Source of the DNA: Torreya grandis
Lineage: Eukaryota; Streptophyta; Pinopsida; Cupressales; Taxaceae
Reading direction: 5' to 3'
Assembly: GCA_037957365.1 (NCBI GenBank)
Contig: JARHVA010000021.1
Location: forward strand, 2,961,001-3,025,000
Length of the DNA: 64,000 nt
A model generated the notes under the pieces. It ran no database searches. It was given only the letters and a program-made list of their open reading frames with translations, and was not told the origin of the DNA. How positions within the stretch are numbered: the first letter of the stretch is position 1; each line of letters begins with the position of its first letter. Both the position numbers and the translations under genes were made by a program. Below, piece after piece: positions 45,838 through 59,637 of the stretch.

Positions 45838-46794
45838 ACTTTCTAGGGCCAATTTGTTTTCTACAACCCATCTTATTCTCTCACCTTATCTTAATAGGAC
45901 TCTAGTGATTATAAAGTGGTAATAGAATAAAAAATGGTAACTATGATAAGGACTTTTCTGAGTGGCACAATTTATGCACATATGTGTTTTATACATATCC
46001 ATTATAGGTTCAAATAACGGTAAACAACCATCCACATAATTATGATATGTACTTGGGCATATGCCCTAAAACTCATTATGAGGAGTACCATAGGAATGAC
46101 AAAGTAATTGGCCCATTGAGAAGACTTGCTAGCAAAATGGGCAATATCCCCTTCTCAATTGACTAGTTTCCACCCATGAGGTAAACCAAGAGTTGTCATT
46201 TAAGGGTAAATCTATGGCTAGAATTTTTTTGGAGAGTGGTGGCTAGAGAGATTTCTTAAGACCCTTAGACAACTAAACATACTTGGGGCCCATATTCAAC
46301 ATATCAAATTTCAAAGAATATCAATATAAGTAACTATAGTTGAGAATAGTGGGATCTACAAACTTTATGATAGGCTTTTGGCTGGAGAAATCAAGAAAAT
46401 CAATTTTAAAGAGTAATTTTTTTTGTTTTTTTGCCATATCTCTCAATCTATCTTTTTGTTGGTCCTTAAACTTTGATAGGAAACTATAAATTTTATACCA
46501 CACCTTTTATTATTTGAGGATCCATACCTTAATTAAACTTCCATTAGCTACACATCTCATTTTTTGACTTTTTCAATTTTTATCCTCTTGCTTCAAAAAT
46601 TTTCCACAGTGTTCCTTTCCATTTTTTATTCCTTTGTTCCTCTTGGACAATTTTCTATTTTTTATATTATAATTTTTAAATTACCCTTAACATCATCAAT
46701 CATAACCTGCCAATGCCCAAAACCTAATAAAATAATTTTTATCGCTTCTAGTTATGTCCAAATAAAAGAATTTTTGCACTGAACATGTCTTAAA
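45838..46794. other. Intergenic, possibly internal sequence of a decayed LTR element
   Basis: Follows the primer-binding site of the candidate LTR. No recognisable coding sequence. Confidence 0.4.
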
Positions 46795-47012
46795 TGTTAG
46801 TAGTTTCAAGAGATATCCAAATAAATTAAACACACAATAATTTGCACTGATTTATTCACAATCATGAAGCAAAATAAATACACCAAAGAAGGAACTAAAA
46901 ATAGGGGAGGAGTTCATGAAATCTAAGGAAGATAGGTGAGAACTTCCTAGAAGTTATGCAGTTATAAAACAATGACTAAAAAAATTTAATCTACCTACCA
47001 TCTATGTTAAGA
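46795..47012 (-). repeat. Element G 3' LTR
   Basis: Aligns with 49059-49280. Shared phrases: CACCAAAGAAGGAACTAAAA and AAGATAGGTGAGAACTT. Confidence 0.9.
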
Positions 47013-49058
47013 TTCCCCCCTTATTAAATTATTTTTGCAATAATCATAATCCTAATAGTTGACCCCCCATTAATTCAAACATTTTAAAAAGATTTACACT
47101 CTCCACGTAGCCTACTCACCTTTGAGGTGTTATGCCATCTTTGTGGCTTTATGGTCTTAGTGTCACATTGGTTTTTCCTTGAAAGATGACCACTAACTTG
47201 GAAGTGACAGGATTAAATCTCTCTGCTAAACACATTCAGTGGTTTCTTGGATTACCACAAACCCATATGGTTTTCTACTATAGGTTGAACATGAACCTAG
47301 AGGTGGCAGGAGGTCTTAGCTATTTTATACACTTCAGTGGTTTCTCAGATTTCCACAAACCCTTTTCCAAGAACCAATCACTACTTTAGTGATTTTTCTC
47401 CCCATAATGTTCTTCATCAAGAGGTACCACACTAAAAAATAATGCTTTGAAAATCACACAATGAAGATAAAAATATGAAGACTAAGTCCTACTCACCTTT
47501 TATAGCCTCTATATGTGATCATTGCCACTTAATCTCGTACAACATAGATATTCACCATTGCCATTGGTGATCATTATTGGTATAGTTGATTTGGTGTAGA
47601 GCACACGACACTGAAAAAAGAGAAAAGCACACCACACCACACCACACAAATTGTCACCATAGAAAAGATGCAACCCCATCATAAGTGACTCAGGAGAGGA
47701 TGTTGATTGTCTTCTAACCTCAATGTATCTTCCAGCCTCTAGTTGTCGCTACTAAGTGAACATGGTGATGAAGCTCATTGGACATCATGTACAAACAATA
47801 TTACATCCTTGAACAATTTTTATTTTTAAATTTTTTGAAAATGACTTATAAAATGTGACTCTTGAAAAAATGACCCAATTATTGACATAAGAATATAAAT
47901 AATGACTCTATAGTGACTTGAATTAAAATTATACATAACAACTTAAGACACAACAAGAGACACACAAAACCTAAAAAATATTTGATAAAACAATAGTCAA
48001 ATGACAAAACTTATATGACTATGGACTATTTAAATTGAGTAATACATAGAAATTAATGCTAGTCAATCTCACACTAAACAAAGCTTATAAGATTAAATAT
48101 ATCTAATAGAGACCTAAATTAAACATAGTCTATTGGAATTTATGATGTGGTAGACATGACAAATAGGACTACAAAAACATATGCCATGAAACAAAGTAAA
48201 GCTTATAAAATACTTAAAAAGGAGATGTATAGACTGGATAAAGGAATAACTAATACTTAAATTCTCATAGAAGTACGAGATGAGTTGTTAAAATGATGGT
48301 AAGAAATTAATGCAACACACATCGATTTTGCATGAGCTTTAGCATATAACTTGGCACAACATAGGTCAGAATAGATTTTGCATGTAGACAATGGGCAATA
48401 GAGAAAACAATGTTTTCTATTGGATAGCAAAATGTTTTGAAGTGAATACAGTGACTCAAAAGACTCTTAAATGGAACTTAAGGTGACTATTGAAGAAAAT
48501 TAAAATAACCTACATGAATGACATAATAGACTATTAAAAAAGAGTGACTTATCTAAAATAACAAAAATATAAAATACTGACTAGCAAAATAGATGAGAAA
48601 ATCCATAGATGTGAAAGGTGACTGGCATGGTAATAGAAGACTACATTCAATTCAAAGACAAGAAAATATATCGATAGTGGCTGAAACTTTGATGTGTAAC
48701 TAGCAGATGTTTATAAGGTCATTTAGAAGGCATCATGGATCTATGTGGCCAATTGGTGGAGGAATGAGCATTCAGAATGATGGATTGATAGATAGTATGA
48801 ATCTGTGCTCTCAATATAACTACCAGCTTGGAGGTAGTTGACATATAGTCTTTAAAATGAAATTCAAGATAGAATCTTGTTAATAATTCATAAACAAATC
48901 TATAACCATGTAGCAGCCCATGCTTCTACTATGTACAAATCTATCCCAAAATAATTGGATTACCACACTATATTTTTTGCAAACATAGACCTAGATTGCT
49001 CATAAAAAATTCACAGGAATCTTATTGTAACGATAGATGAATAATGGCTCTGATACCA

Positions 49059-49280
49059 CAGTTTTATAAATTTTGAGAGATATCCAAATAAATCACACAC
49101 ACAAGAATTTGCATTGATTTATTCACAAGCACAAAGTAGAATAAATACACCAAAGAAGGAACTAAAAATAGGAGAGGAGTTAGTGAAATCTAGGGAAGAT
49201 AGGTGAGAACTTAGTAGAAGCTAGGCAGTTATAAACTAATGACTAAAAATAATGTATTTTACCTACCAAATATGATAACA
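49059..49280 (-). repeat. Element G 5' LTR
   Basis: Minus-strand start TGTTATCATA; abuts the primer-binding site. Confidence 0.9.
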
Positions 49281-49329
49281 TTAAAACTTGTTTTTCTATC
49301 CCTATAAAAAAAGTTGGGTTATGGTTATT

Positions 49330-51400
49330 ACCTGTGTAGGCACCATGACAAATGACATTACTGCAATCGAATCCCAACTATCTGAACTTGATCACCACTT
49401 GATTGGTGAATTATCTAACCTCAATCTCTGTCTTAGTAGTATCTAAAATACCCTTTACATATTTAAATTTAATGAGGGTCATCAACCAAATGGTAGTTCT
49501 TCTAGGGCAACATTTTGTGTCCCTAAGTGAAACTTTCCTAAATTTGATGACACTGACCCCACCAATTGGCTTTATCATGCCGATTAACATTTTCTCTTGC
49601 ATCCTACTACTAAAAGAGTCTCCATTAATTCATTTCAATTATAAAAAGAGGTTGTTCAATGGTACCACAATGCACATCCAAAACTAAATTGGATGGACTT
49701 CTCCAAACTCTTGTTATTATGTTTTGGGCCTAGTGCTTATGATGAATTCACAAGAGCTTTGACTAAAATTCATCAAACTCATACTATGCAAGAATATCTA
49801 ACAGAATTTTAAAAACTCACCAATCAAAATAAAGGCCTCTTTGATTAATTCTTCATTGGTTGCTTCATTAGTGGCCTTATATATGCCATTTGATATGCGG
49901 TTAAAATGTTCAAACCATACACAATGACAAATACCTTAGGACTAACCAGCTTTCTAAAGACAAGCTCACCTCACAATGCTAAAATTCTACTTGAGCTTCC
50001 TCGAGGCTATATTATTTCTATCACCCCATAACCCACACCCTTATCAAACTAGCCACCATCAATAGGCTCACAATAGTAGAAATGCACACACATCATGAAA
50101 AAGGACTATGTTATAATTGTGATGATAAATGGGTTATTGGCTACAAATGCATTGAAAAACATTGTACCTACTTGATGTTGATTTTCCACCCAATACAGAA
50201 GAATATGAGGACACCATAGAAAAACTAAATCAAATCGATTTTGATTTCATGCCCTCTGATTCACCTCTTAAAATCTCCATGCATTATTTGATAGGGATCA
50301 CTTCCCCTTAGACAATGCATGTCAAAGGGGTTTTTAAGAAGCAACTCCTCACCATCCTTATTGACTTTGGTAGCAGTCACAACTTCATTGACACTTAGTT
50401 ATATAAATAAGTACATTGTTTTATACACCCTTGTTCTAGTTTTGAGGTGATGATTGATAATGGTGGTAAATTATCATGCAAGGGAAAGTGTTGAAATGTT
50501 CATATTTCAGTGGGTGACTATACCCTTTGAGCCAACATGTTTTATTTATCTTTAGGTGGATTTGATGTTCTCAATGAAAAATGGTTATGATCCCTCAAAC
50601 CTATTCTTTGGGATTTTTTTGAGCCATGGATGTAGTTCTCAGAGAATAGATAGAAATACACCCTACAAGGCCTCCTTCCTGGCTCCATAAGCATTGTCAA
50701 TTCTCACAGCATGGAAAAAATTCTCAAATTGGGATCACATGGCATCATTGCCCAACTATTTTCTCTTCACACTACTTCACCACCAGAAGTTCCCCAACCT
50801 TCATACTTGCACAATATTTTTTGAGGAACCCACATGATTGTTGCCTCACAAACTAAAGGACCATCGCATCCAAATTCTTCCTAGAAGTACCCCACCCAAA
50901 CCCCCCACACACGGCACCCCCAACACCCTCCCCCCCCCAACCAAAACATTCAACCATACCAATACCCATTTCATGAAAATATTGAGATTGAAAAGATCAT
51001 TCTCAACTTCCTACATGTAGGGGTCATTCAACCCAACACTAGTCTATATTATTTACCAGTCTTACTTGTTCATAAAAAATGGCTTCAAGAGACTCTGCAT
51101 TGATTATCAAGATCTCAACAAACTAACCATAAAGGATAACTTTCCCACTCTAGACATAGATGAGTTCCTTGATGAACTTCATGGTGAAAAGTTTTTCCCC
51201 AAATTTGTCCTCATAATGTTAATATTTCCAAGATAGCTTTCCACACACATGACAACCACTATGAGTTTACTTTTCATGTCATTTGGGCTTAGAAATTCCC
51301 CATCCACCTTCTGAAGTCTAATGAACCATGTATTACACCCATTCTTGTAGAAGTTTATCTTGGTCTTCTTTGATAATTGGTAAGCAAGACATTTAATATA
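49330..51400 (+). pseudogene. Decayed Ty3/Gypsy polyprotein: gag, zinc knuckle, protease, RT start
   Basis: Gag at 49500-49830: NFPKFDDTDPTNWLYHAD, VVQWYHNAHPKLNWMDFSK-like and FGPSAYDEFTRALTKIHQTH. Knuckle near 50105: GLCYNCDDKWVIGYKC. Protease near 50345: QLLTILIDFGSSHNFID, with the active-site Ser of DSG replaced by Phe. RT from about 50970: IEIEKIILNFLHVGVIQPNT, LYYLPVLLVHKKW, then shifted pieces KLTIKDNFPTLDIDEFLDEL and, to about 51380, PSTF, SLMNHV and LVFFDN. Many stops and shifts; everything after the RT palm is missing. No LTRs belonging to it were found. It adjoins the 5' side of element G. Confidence 0.85.
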
Positions 51401-51739
51401 AAAGGCAATTATTTCACATCTTCTTACATGTTTTTGAATATAGAAAAGGTCATCATTGTTGTAGAATACTTGTGTTCTCACTCTACTAGAAGATTACCTA
51501 CTGTCTTATTCTAACAATAAATAGTTTGATGATAATACATTTTAAATATCATCAACATTAATTGTACTTTATTTATTTAATTTAATTTAAATAATTTACC
51601 TTATCATCAAAAACTTATAGTAAAAAATAAAATGAAATAAAAAACATGCCTTCATAATTACAATTAATAAAAAAATTATATGTTTCAATCCCAAAGATTA
51701 CATTTAGAGAATCTTGCTTCATAGAAAGTATCTTGATAA

Positions 51740-53215
51740 TATATGTGACCTAGCCCATTTTTGTTACATATCTTTGGGTTGATGTGTCTCACATTTGGAA
51801 CTTCCTTGGGAAATGTAGAGACCTTATCTCCAACTCCCTCTATTAGGATATTAAAAATGTTAATTATGTTAACTTCTAGATGGATGTTTAGGCTAGTGTG
51901 GGACCTCTCTATAATTATCCTTCCTTCGACATTTTAGAAAAGCATTTTTCAAAAATATTTAGGACAAATAATTTTTTATTATTGGGTTAAAATCCAAATT
52001 ATATTGGGCCATCAAATATGTTGAAAAAATCCAATATTTTTTGTTTCCAACCAATCCTTTGATATTCTAATTCTTCCTAAACTCTCACTATTTTAGTAGC
52101 TCAATGGAGATTGATAGTTTAAAATTTTATGGATATCTTTCTAGTTATATTTTCATGAAATAAGGATATAATATGTTGATATCTGATATGCATACAACTT
52201 TATGGCATGTTGAAATTTTTTGGATCCCTTGGGATCTTCCTAAACTAATGTAAATATTTGGTTTATCCTAAAAATAAATATCAATTCTAGGATACACTCT
52301 AAAGGATTAGTTTTCAACGACCATCCTAGTACATATTTTATAATATAATTCTAAAATCCCAAACCATACCCTCATTTATTTCTCCTTTGCCTAGATAATT
52401 TGGTCTTGGTTCTTGAGAAAATTTGTCGACCTTTGGTAGTAGTTGGTTTTATTTAGGGAATTTTTATAATCTAGATGTAAGGATGGAATCAATTTACAAA
52501 TATTTGGTAAATGAACCTGTCTTAATCATATGGATTTTAAGGAACAAAATAAATAATAGAGTTTTAAGAACCTATCCCTCTCTACAAATTTTATCACACT
52601 TAAAATTTAGGCACTCCTTCAAGAGGTATTTAAGGTTAAATGCCACCTCATAAAATAAAATCATTGGTAATATCATCATATTATCATTAAAATGGAATTT
52701 ATTGGATAAAAACTTCATCCTCCCTCCCCAAATTAACAAAAGGTTATTGGCCTCTTTGAACCCTCACAATAATTTTTTTATCTATCTAAATTTTAATGAG
52801 GTGTCCAAAGGTAACCTAAGTCTTTTTGGTACAGGAGGTATCTTAAAATATAATATGGTATAAGTGCTTCCATGTTTTACCTTCAACATCCCATAGTTTT
52901 ATAACAATTAAAATGAAGATCTAACTCTTCCATGAGGTTTGAGAACCACCATTATTTAAAACTTTTGGAAATTATTCTTGGACTTAGGTGACTCTCTCTT
53001 GATTATCAAAGTTGATAAAATGAAAAAATCTAATTAGTGACATCTCAATTCAATCATTAAAGATAACCTCCATTTCATTTCTTTTTTCATGACATTTATT
53101 TCTCCCGCAACTATTGTGAGACTAACTCTCTAATGGATTTATTGGCTAACTTTGAAGGTCTTCACCTTCCTCCTAATAAAGATTGGCATTGTGATGCCCG
53201 CGTCTCTGGGAATAA
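51740..53215 (+). pseudogene. LINE ORF2 relic (RT 3' part to RNase H)
   Basis: Around 51800-51960 the plus strand gives wording like GKCRDLISNSLY and VGPLYNYPSFDILEKHF, typical of the segment between RT and zf-RVT. Around 52770-52840 it reads FFIYLNFNEVSKGN then GTGGIL, a degenerate RNase H start with Glu for the catalytic Asp. At 53060-53190 SLMDLLANFEGLHLPP ends the domain. No copy of ORF3 follows. It is older than LINE-1. Confidence 0.6.
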
Positions 53216-54429
53216 TGTAGATAATCAATTATAAAAGGCTTGACCCCATGATAACTTTCCAAATATTTAATTTGACATTGAGGGAGTTACTTGTCTAACA
53301 TTTGGAGTATGTGTTATATTCTAAGTGCTAAAAAGAGTTTGTGGTGGCTAGTGACCAAGGATTTTGGTGTTTGCATCTTCCTAATTCCTACGAGTGGTTC
53401 CTTGGTGGTGTTTTCCTCTATCACTCATGGACTGATTTTGGATGTGTTTCTTGTGGACATAAATTCTTTGGTATTCTCTCTTATAACTATCTTGTTAGGC
53501 TTATGGTTGCTTTGATTTCTATATTTTTTCCTATCTCTATATTCTCTCATGGAGGAATACTATATTTCTCTTGATTTGATCTACTAGGAAAATCTTGTAT
53601 CATGGTGTTAGTGCCTCTTTTCAATTATTATTATTTATGAAAAATAATGGGTTTTAATAGAATCACTAACCTTCCTCACAATGGTTACATTCCAAATCTC
53701 TATGTTATACCTAAAACAAACATTTCTCTATGTGAAAAAAATAGATGGCATTGACATGGATGAAAAAAATAACATATCCCAATTTTGAAAAACATCTTTA
53801 CTTCCATTGAAAAAATACAATGATTGCATTTAATTAAATTTATTTAGTCATAAAAATTCCATGTTTGTTACATACAAATCAAACCCCCATTCAATTTACA
53901 TTGTCATTTTTGAGAACCAAGGCTTTTCACCAAAACTCTTATTAAAATTTTTGGCATAACAATTATTACATGCCCATACTCTAGTCTACGTATGTTGAGC
54001 TATCAAAAACACAACTTTTCAATCTCTATTTACATTTTAATGATCCAAAAATATTACACCAATAAAAAAATGAAAAATAAATCATATTCTAGTTTCAATA
54101 TTTATGACTCTCACTATTAAAAACTCAAATATATATTTATTATAATTTTTTAAAATTAAACTAACCATTGAAAATATGTCCTTTCATCAGATATGGTCCT
54201 CCTAAAATTTACATAGTATTCTTTTTTGTTAATAAATTTAAGTATAAAATGTTATAAGAGTTAGTATTAGAGTTGTGATTAATTTAATGTATGCAAATTT
54301 ATAATTGGGTTAGCGCATAAAATCAACACCTAATCTCTATTATAGAAAGAAACCAACATTAGGTTTTACCTTGAAGAAAATTAAAGTAGTTTTATGTGAT
54401 TATATAAATCACATTAGATATTATACATA
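53216..54429. other. Intergenic, no gene recognised
   Basis: Two overlapping 74-77 codon frames at 53291-53574 are hydrophobic, AT-rich and unsupported. Confidence 0.5.
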
Positions 54430-55290
54430 TAAGGATAAATACTACACTCGGTCTTAGTGAATAGGTTGAAAAATGTATGTTTTTCCTTTCCCTGATCTTT
54501 CTTTGGAGTATTAATATGAATGCAATGTTCAACATAGGGGTTGTTGAGGTACACGTGGTCTCATTAATTAATTTTTATTTCAAGTTAGAGGATGAATAAA
54601 ATCACATTTTAACATGTTATAAAATTTTATTATTTACTTCAGACTTGAGTGATAAACACTAGTTCATGAAGCTCTATATAAATTATAGAATGTCTTATAG
54701 TCTCACAATATCTCATTCCATTTTAGTTTATGTTTCATTTGATATTATATCATTATATTTATTACGTAATTTATAAAATAAAAATGGTTCTCAATATTTG
54801 AACACCATCAGTACATCTTAGATCCTACTTGTTCATTGCCTTTTGTAAATTCTAATTATCATGTTAGATACCTTTTTATAAATTCCTGCTCATAATTAAT
54901 ATCTTTCCTCTTTAAAAAAATTTTAAAAAACAAAACAAATATGAATTTTTTTTACAATAACACATTTTATAAGAAACTAATCTTTCTCACTTGTTGCAAG
55001 CCCTTTTATTCACCAAATATTACTTAGTGATATAGTTAACAAGCTTCGCATGGAAGTAGTGTAAGTTTTAATTTATTATACTTCTTAAAAATATTTAATA
55101 TTGAAATATTTTATTTAACATGGTTTTATTTATTTATTTTTTCTTTTGCATGTTAAAAAAAATATTTTTATAAAAAATACTATATGAAATATATAATATT
55201 TTATATTATTTATGTTTCATTTTTGTCATGTGATTTAATACATTAACAATTTTTAATATTTAACAACATTAAATATTTTCCTTAGTTGGG
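54430..55290 (-). repeat. Repeat R, inverted copy
   Basis: The reverse complement of this stretch matches 18690-19330 (and 36390-36780) through several landmarks, among them GGTTCTCAATATTTGAACA on the plus strand here. It is the third copy of R. Confidence 0.7.
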
Positions 55291-55466
55291 GAAGACAACA
55301 TGTAATGAAAATTAGAAAAGCTTGAATCAATAACTAAATAGTGTGATCATCCAATATAGCTATATATTGTTTCCAATTTGAGAAGCAAACACCATAAACC
55401 TAAAATTTAGGTCCTAGAAAAAGAGGAATTTTTGTGTATGGAGATTAATAAATTCATTTGAAATCA

Positions 55467-55630
55467 AAGGCCAAAAGAAATTTATTTTAGTATCAGATAT
55501 CAAATCCAAGGTCAAAAGAAAGTTCTTTCAGTGTTAGATATTGAATCTAAGGTCAAAAGAATTTTTTTTTTAGTGTTAGATATTAAATACACAACAAAAA
55601 TCAAGTTATTTTAATGTTAGATGTTTAAAA
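55467..55630. repeat. 41-bp tandem repeat, about four units
   Basis: AAGGTCAAAAGAA-type words start at 55467, 55508 and 55549, exactly 41 bp apart; a fourth diverged unit follows. Confidence 0.8.
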
Positions 55631-55795
55631 ATTTATCTAAACCCTAAGACAATTTTTTAAAATAATGCTAAAAAAATGTATGAGTTCACCAATATATTTT
55701 TATCATAATTTGGAATTAATTGGTGTATTAACTCTAATTAAGATAAAATGATTTGAAGGCTAAAAAATGTTGTATATTGACTTATAACTAGCAGA

Positions 55796-56331
55796 ATGAA
55801 AGTAAAGTATTGAAATGGACAAAGCTCAAATGAATGAATGAATATAACTATGAAAAATAGAAAGAGAACAAGAATATTTAGCTGATTACTCCCTATTAGA
55901 TTGATGTGTGAGATTGAAAGATAATTGGAATGATTAACTCAAGCCTAATTATGTACATGTAACTAAAACACCAACTATCACAATTCTAGGTTAGAATGAA
56001 TTGGAAATAATCAGAATTGACTATATCTCTTGAATCCTAATGTTTGATCTCTCCTTGCACTAAAATTTAAATAACCAATGATATATTCAAAAGGAAATTA
56101 AAGTACTAAAATGGACAAAGCTCAAATGAATGAAATAAGCTAACTATGTAAAACATAAATAGGACAAGAAGAATTAGTTGATTACTTTATTAGGTTGAAT
56201 GTGTGTGAATTAAAGATAGATGGAATGATTAACTCATACCTAATTATGTGCATATAATTAAAATAATAACTGTCACTATTTTGGGCCAAAATTGATTGAA
56301 AATAGCTAAGATTGATTGTCTTTTGAACCCT
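55796..56331. repeat. Direct duplication of about 240 bp at about 296-bp spacing
   Basis: 55796-56042 and 56092-56331 align: both start GAAA-TAAAGTA, share ATGGACAAAGCTCAAATGAA, and end near GAA-CCTAA. No coding sequence. Confidence 0.8.
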
Positions 56332-56965
56332 AAGGATTGATATTAAATTGTGTTAGAAAACATAAAAATTATGATACAATCACCTACACCTAATTAAAAT
56401 ATGATTATATGTGGAAAATTTACCTTCAACTTTGTGACCTATAAATGACCTTTTCAAGGTTGAAACCCCATTAGGGTTTATGATAGTTAAAAACCTATAA
56501 AAATAAAAGGGCATGGGTGGGGATGTAATGGACTAAGTTGACTCTCATCACCCTCATGATGATTAAATTCTACTTACATATATAAAATGCTCTGAAGAGG
56601 GAATCAAGCCCACGTAGTTCTCCCACCTAGAGTGCTTAGTGAAATATTTCTTCTTTGATACATATATGCATATAGAGATGGATTGAATACTTTATAATGA
56701 TTTGTTTGACTTGGATATAATAGGTTCATGACTTAGATAAAGGTTGCTTCAACTGAATAAAATTAAAATTAGGAAGAATAAGGAAGCTTCACTCAATTTG
56801 TAATACTATAAATGTGCCCAAATAATGAAATTTCTAAGTGGTAGAATATGTGCTTTAGATGCACATTTATAACAATCCAAAATGGGTGATACCTCATGAT
56901 AACTATTCTAAAAATATGGACCAACTTATAAAGAAGGGTTTAAATTTTAAAAATGGCCATTTATA

Positions 56966-59355
56966 GGAAATAGGTAAGATTGACTGATAAAGGTCTAGAT
57001 TGACTGGTGATCTTGACCTGTGTGGGTTGATTTTGACCTAGAGAAGGTAAAGAACTTGAAATGTACGTAAAAGTTCTTAGAGGGGCTTTTAGCAATTAAG
57101 AAAATTTATGTAGGAGTAGAACAAAAAATTAGAATGGATAGGTCTATACAAGTACTTAGGATATAGTGAGGTAGTGAAACTAGACCAATTTAAAAGCTCA
57201 AGTCAAGTAAGGAAAATGTGGGCCAAAATTGACATTATCAAGTGTTTATGACAAAATTTGGTATCTACAATAGTTCATCCCATCCAATGATAAAATTTTA
57301 AGGGTTGGTCTTAATTTCAAGTTGAAGGGTCTATATATTTGCAAATATTTCATAATGAAAAGTTGCAAGAAATATTTTACAATTGGTTGTCTTTTGCTTC
57401 AACCTTGAATCAACCTAGTTCCCTATATTTATCCCAAATCCTCAGTTATCTCAATCTTGTCATCCCAGGCAAACCCAAAGTGGGGTGTTGATAGATCCAA
57501 GGTCAAGTGGTCTCTTCCTCCTCCCACTTGGTTTAAATTGAACTTCAATAGGGATGTAAAAGGCAATCTAGGCCCATTAGGAACGGTAGGTGTCATTAGG
57601 GATTGTTACAAGAATCTCATGGTGGCCTATGTGGGTCCTTTTAAGATATAAATAAATCACGTCTTTGAAGCCTAAGATACACTATGGGGAATCGATCTCA
57701 TAGTAAATATTGGCATGGAGTATCTACAGATCGAGGGTGATTCAATGAATATTATAAATTTCTTAAAAGGCCTAACCAAATCATCCTAGAATATTTCCAG
57801 GATTATCAATTATGCCATAAATCTGATGTCCCAATTAAAAGGGGTAACAATAACACATGTGTATATAGAAGGGAATAAGAGTGATGATAAAATGGCCAAT
57901 ATAGGGGTTCATTAAAATTCCTTTCCTAGCTAGAAAGATAATAATTTTCCCATTGACATCATTCCCTTTATCGAATTAGATAAAGGGCACCCCATTTTTT
58001 GAAATGAAGGTCTTATTAATGATGTTTCAAATCCAACATAAGAGATCAAATTTCAATACATGTAAGGAAATCATCAATCGGTCCTTTCTCAAGGCCTTGA
58101 ATGCTTGGTTCAAATTGGCCTCCCTCAGCAATAATTTATTTGGCTCCATTTCCAACACATATTTTAATTCTAAGGGTTTGAATAGGGAAGTTTACAATAG
58201 AAGCTCATAGAAACACATTATAGGTGGTGACCATAATCGATTCAAACCCATATCCTATGAAGATGTCCAGGGGGATGAATATGTTTAGAATAAGATGGTT
58301 AAAATAGGTTTGGTGACTTTCATGGAGCGGTTGGTAGGTCACAATACTAGGATGTCAAAAGATTTCACCCGAGGTTAGAAGGATAGGGAAGTTCATATGC
58401 ATGGGTTAAGAATTCTAATAACTAAGGAACTCATTTGGGAGATAATGGGTATGGAATATTATGTATTCAAATCCTTTAAGGACAAAAAGAGGAAGGAGGA
58501 ACTCATCAACATTTTCTTTTCAAGGAAAAGAAGAAACCCAAGGCTGCACCCCAGAAAGGGTTTGTGAGGATTGACCTACCAAGAAGGTGGATTGATGTTT
58601 GCCTACAGATCATGCATTATATCACATTAGAGGGTAAACACATGATAATATTTTCTCATCACCTTATCTTGCCTAATCACTTCAAGGGGCATACTATCAA
58701 TCTTCCATTTTTCCTTTTAAAATCCTTGGAAGTGATGGTTATGAATTTCAAGGGCAATCCCTTGGTGGATATTATCCACCAAGAGATGATACTATTACTA
58801 TTTAAGAAGGGAGAACCATTATGGTCACCAATTATCATAGAGGTGATTAACATCCCAAGTGAATAGGAATAATATGATAGGGATGAGGATTTATTCATGG
58901 AGTCTGAGTTTGATAAAGATGGGAAGGAACAAAGTAAAGGGGATAGAGCTGAGTTGTTTCAGGAGGATTACAAAGTGAGAGGAAAGGAAATGGGGACTCT
59001 TGTATATGTGTTTCCCATTTATAGTAGAGGCCATAGGGTTATTTTTACCATGAATAAGGAAGAAATTGAGTAATCCCTTGATAATCTCTTTACCAAAAAA
59101 TCAATCTAGAAACTGCTTTGCAATAATATTGTGGATGAAAGGACTTTTGGCTCACAAGATGGAAGAAATGAAGTTCAAAACAGAACATATAGGGTTTGAT
59201 GTACTCACTTCCTAAGGCAACAACATTTCTTAGAGAAATGACATGGAGGATAACAATAAGGAGTCTGAAAAGGAGGAGGATCCTAAGCTTACTAGTCTAA
59301 ACTGGAAGAAGTAGAGTGAGAAAAAAGATCAGTCTATTGGGAAACATACTAGAGG
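56966..59355. repeat. Segmental duplication, right copy
   Basis: Partner of 1-2400. Beyond 59355 it keeps the genuine LINE-2 3' end that the left copy has lost. Confidence 0.85.
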
Positions 59356-59623
59356 GAAAATGAGCAAAAAAGAGGGAAGTACCAAGGCTAAGAAACTAGT
59401 CATCTACTCTGAATCTGATTAGTAGGCACTTTTTTATTCTCTTTAGTATGTCTTGGGTTTTTTTTTTTCTAAATCTTATCATCTTTTAGGCTTTAGGGGG
59501 TTTTTCTATCGGGTTCCTATTTTATTTCTTTTTATTCTATTGCTATTCACACTTATCTTTTGGGTCCCCTTTATCTAGGTATAAGCCCTTTTTATCCCAA
59601 TTTTAACCCATCTAATAAAAAAA
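57375..59623 (+). mobile_element. LINE-2 right copy: 5'-truncated LINE with ORF3, poly(A) and target-site duplication
   Basis: AGTTGCAAGAAATA at 57361-57374 is repeated at 59624-59637, just after a poly(A) run (59616-59623). The insert begins in the end of ORF2 (zf-RVT tail, then the RNase H start SLPPPTWFKLNFNRDVKGN near 57515). It continues through ORF3 to a stop at 59420 and a pyrimidine-rich 3' end. This is a standard 5'-truncated LINE insertion. Confidence 0.85.
58160..59422 (+). pseudogene. LINE-2 right copy: ORF3 relic with intact C-terminus
   Basis: Same domain as at 1041-2400. The open piece 58564-58866 holds VCLQIMHYITLEGKH, LPNHFKGHTINLPFFLLKSLE and IIHQEM. Here the C-terminus is present: a lysine-rich GKMSKKEGSTKAKKLVIYSE segment before the stop at 59420-59422, recalling the SKKGKKRK stretch in LINE-1. 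Frame shifts and stops occur upstream. Confidence 0.6.
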
Positions 59624-59637
59624 AGTTGCAAGAAATA

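Larger units (their letters stand above)
46795..49280 (-). mobile_element. Element G: 2.5-kb non-autonomous LTR retroelement
   Basis: Minus-strand element with LTRs at 49059-49280 (5', 222 bp) and 46795-47012 (3', 218 bp). The primer-binding site TGGTATCAGAGCC is at 49058-49046 on the minus strand, directly inside the 5' LTR. The polypurine tract TAAGGGGGGAAT (minus strand) is at 47024-47013, directly before the 3' LTR. A perfect 5-bp duplication TTAAA lies at 46790-46794 and 49281-49285. The internal 2 kb has no frame longer than a few dozen codons, so it must depend on another element. The first base pair of the 3' LTR has changed from TG to TC. Confidence 0.9.

Noticed and set aside
47630..47650. 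CACACCACACCACACC run as telomere-like sequence
   Set aside because: Only a short run inside element G; plant telomere units are TTTAGGG-type.
51179..51481. Minus-strand 100-codon frame
   Set aside because: Antisense shadow of the decayed Ty3 reverse transcriptase, which reads sensibly on the plus strand.
53291..53574. Overlapping hydrophobic frames resembling membrane peptides
   Set aside because: Two overlapping frames in AT/T-rich DNA with no start context or homologue visible.
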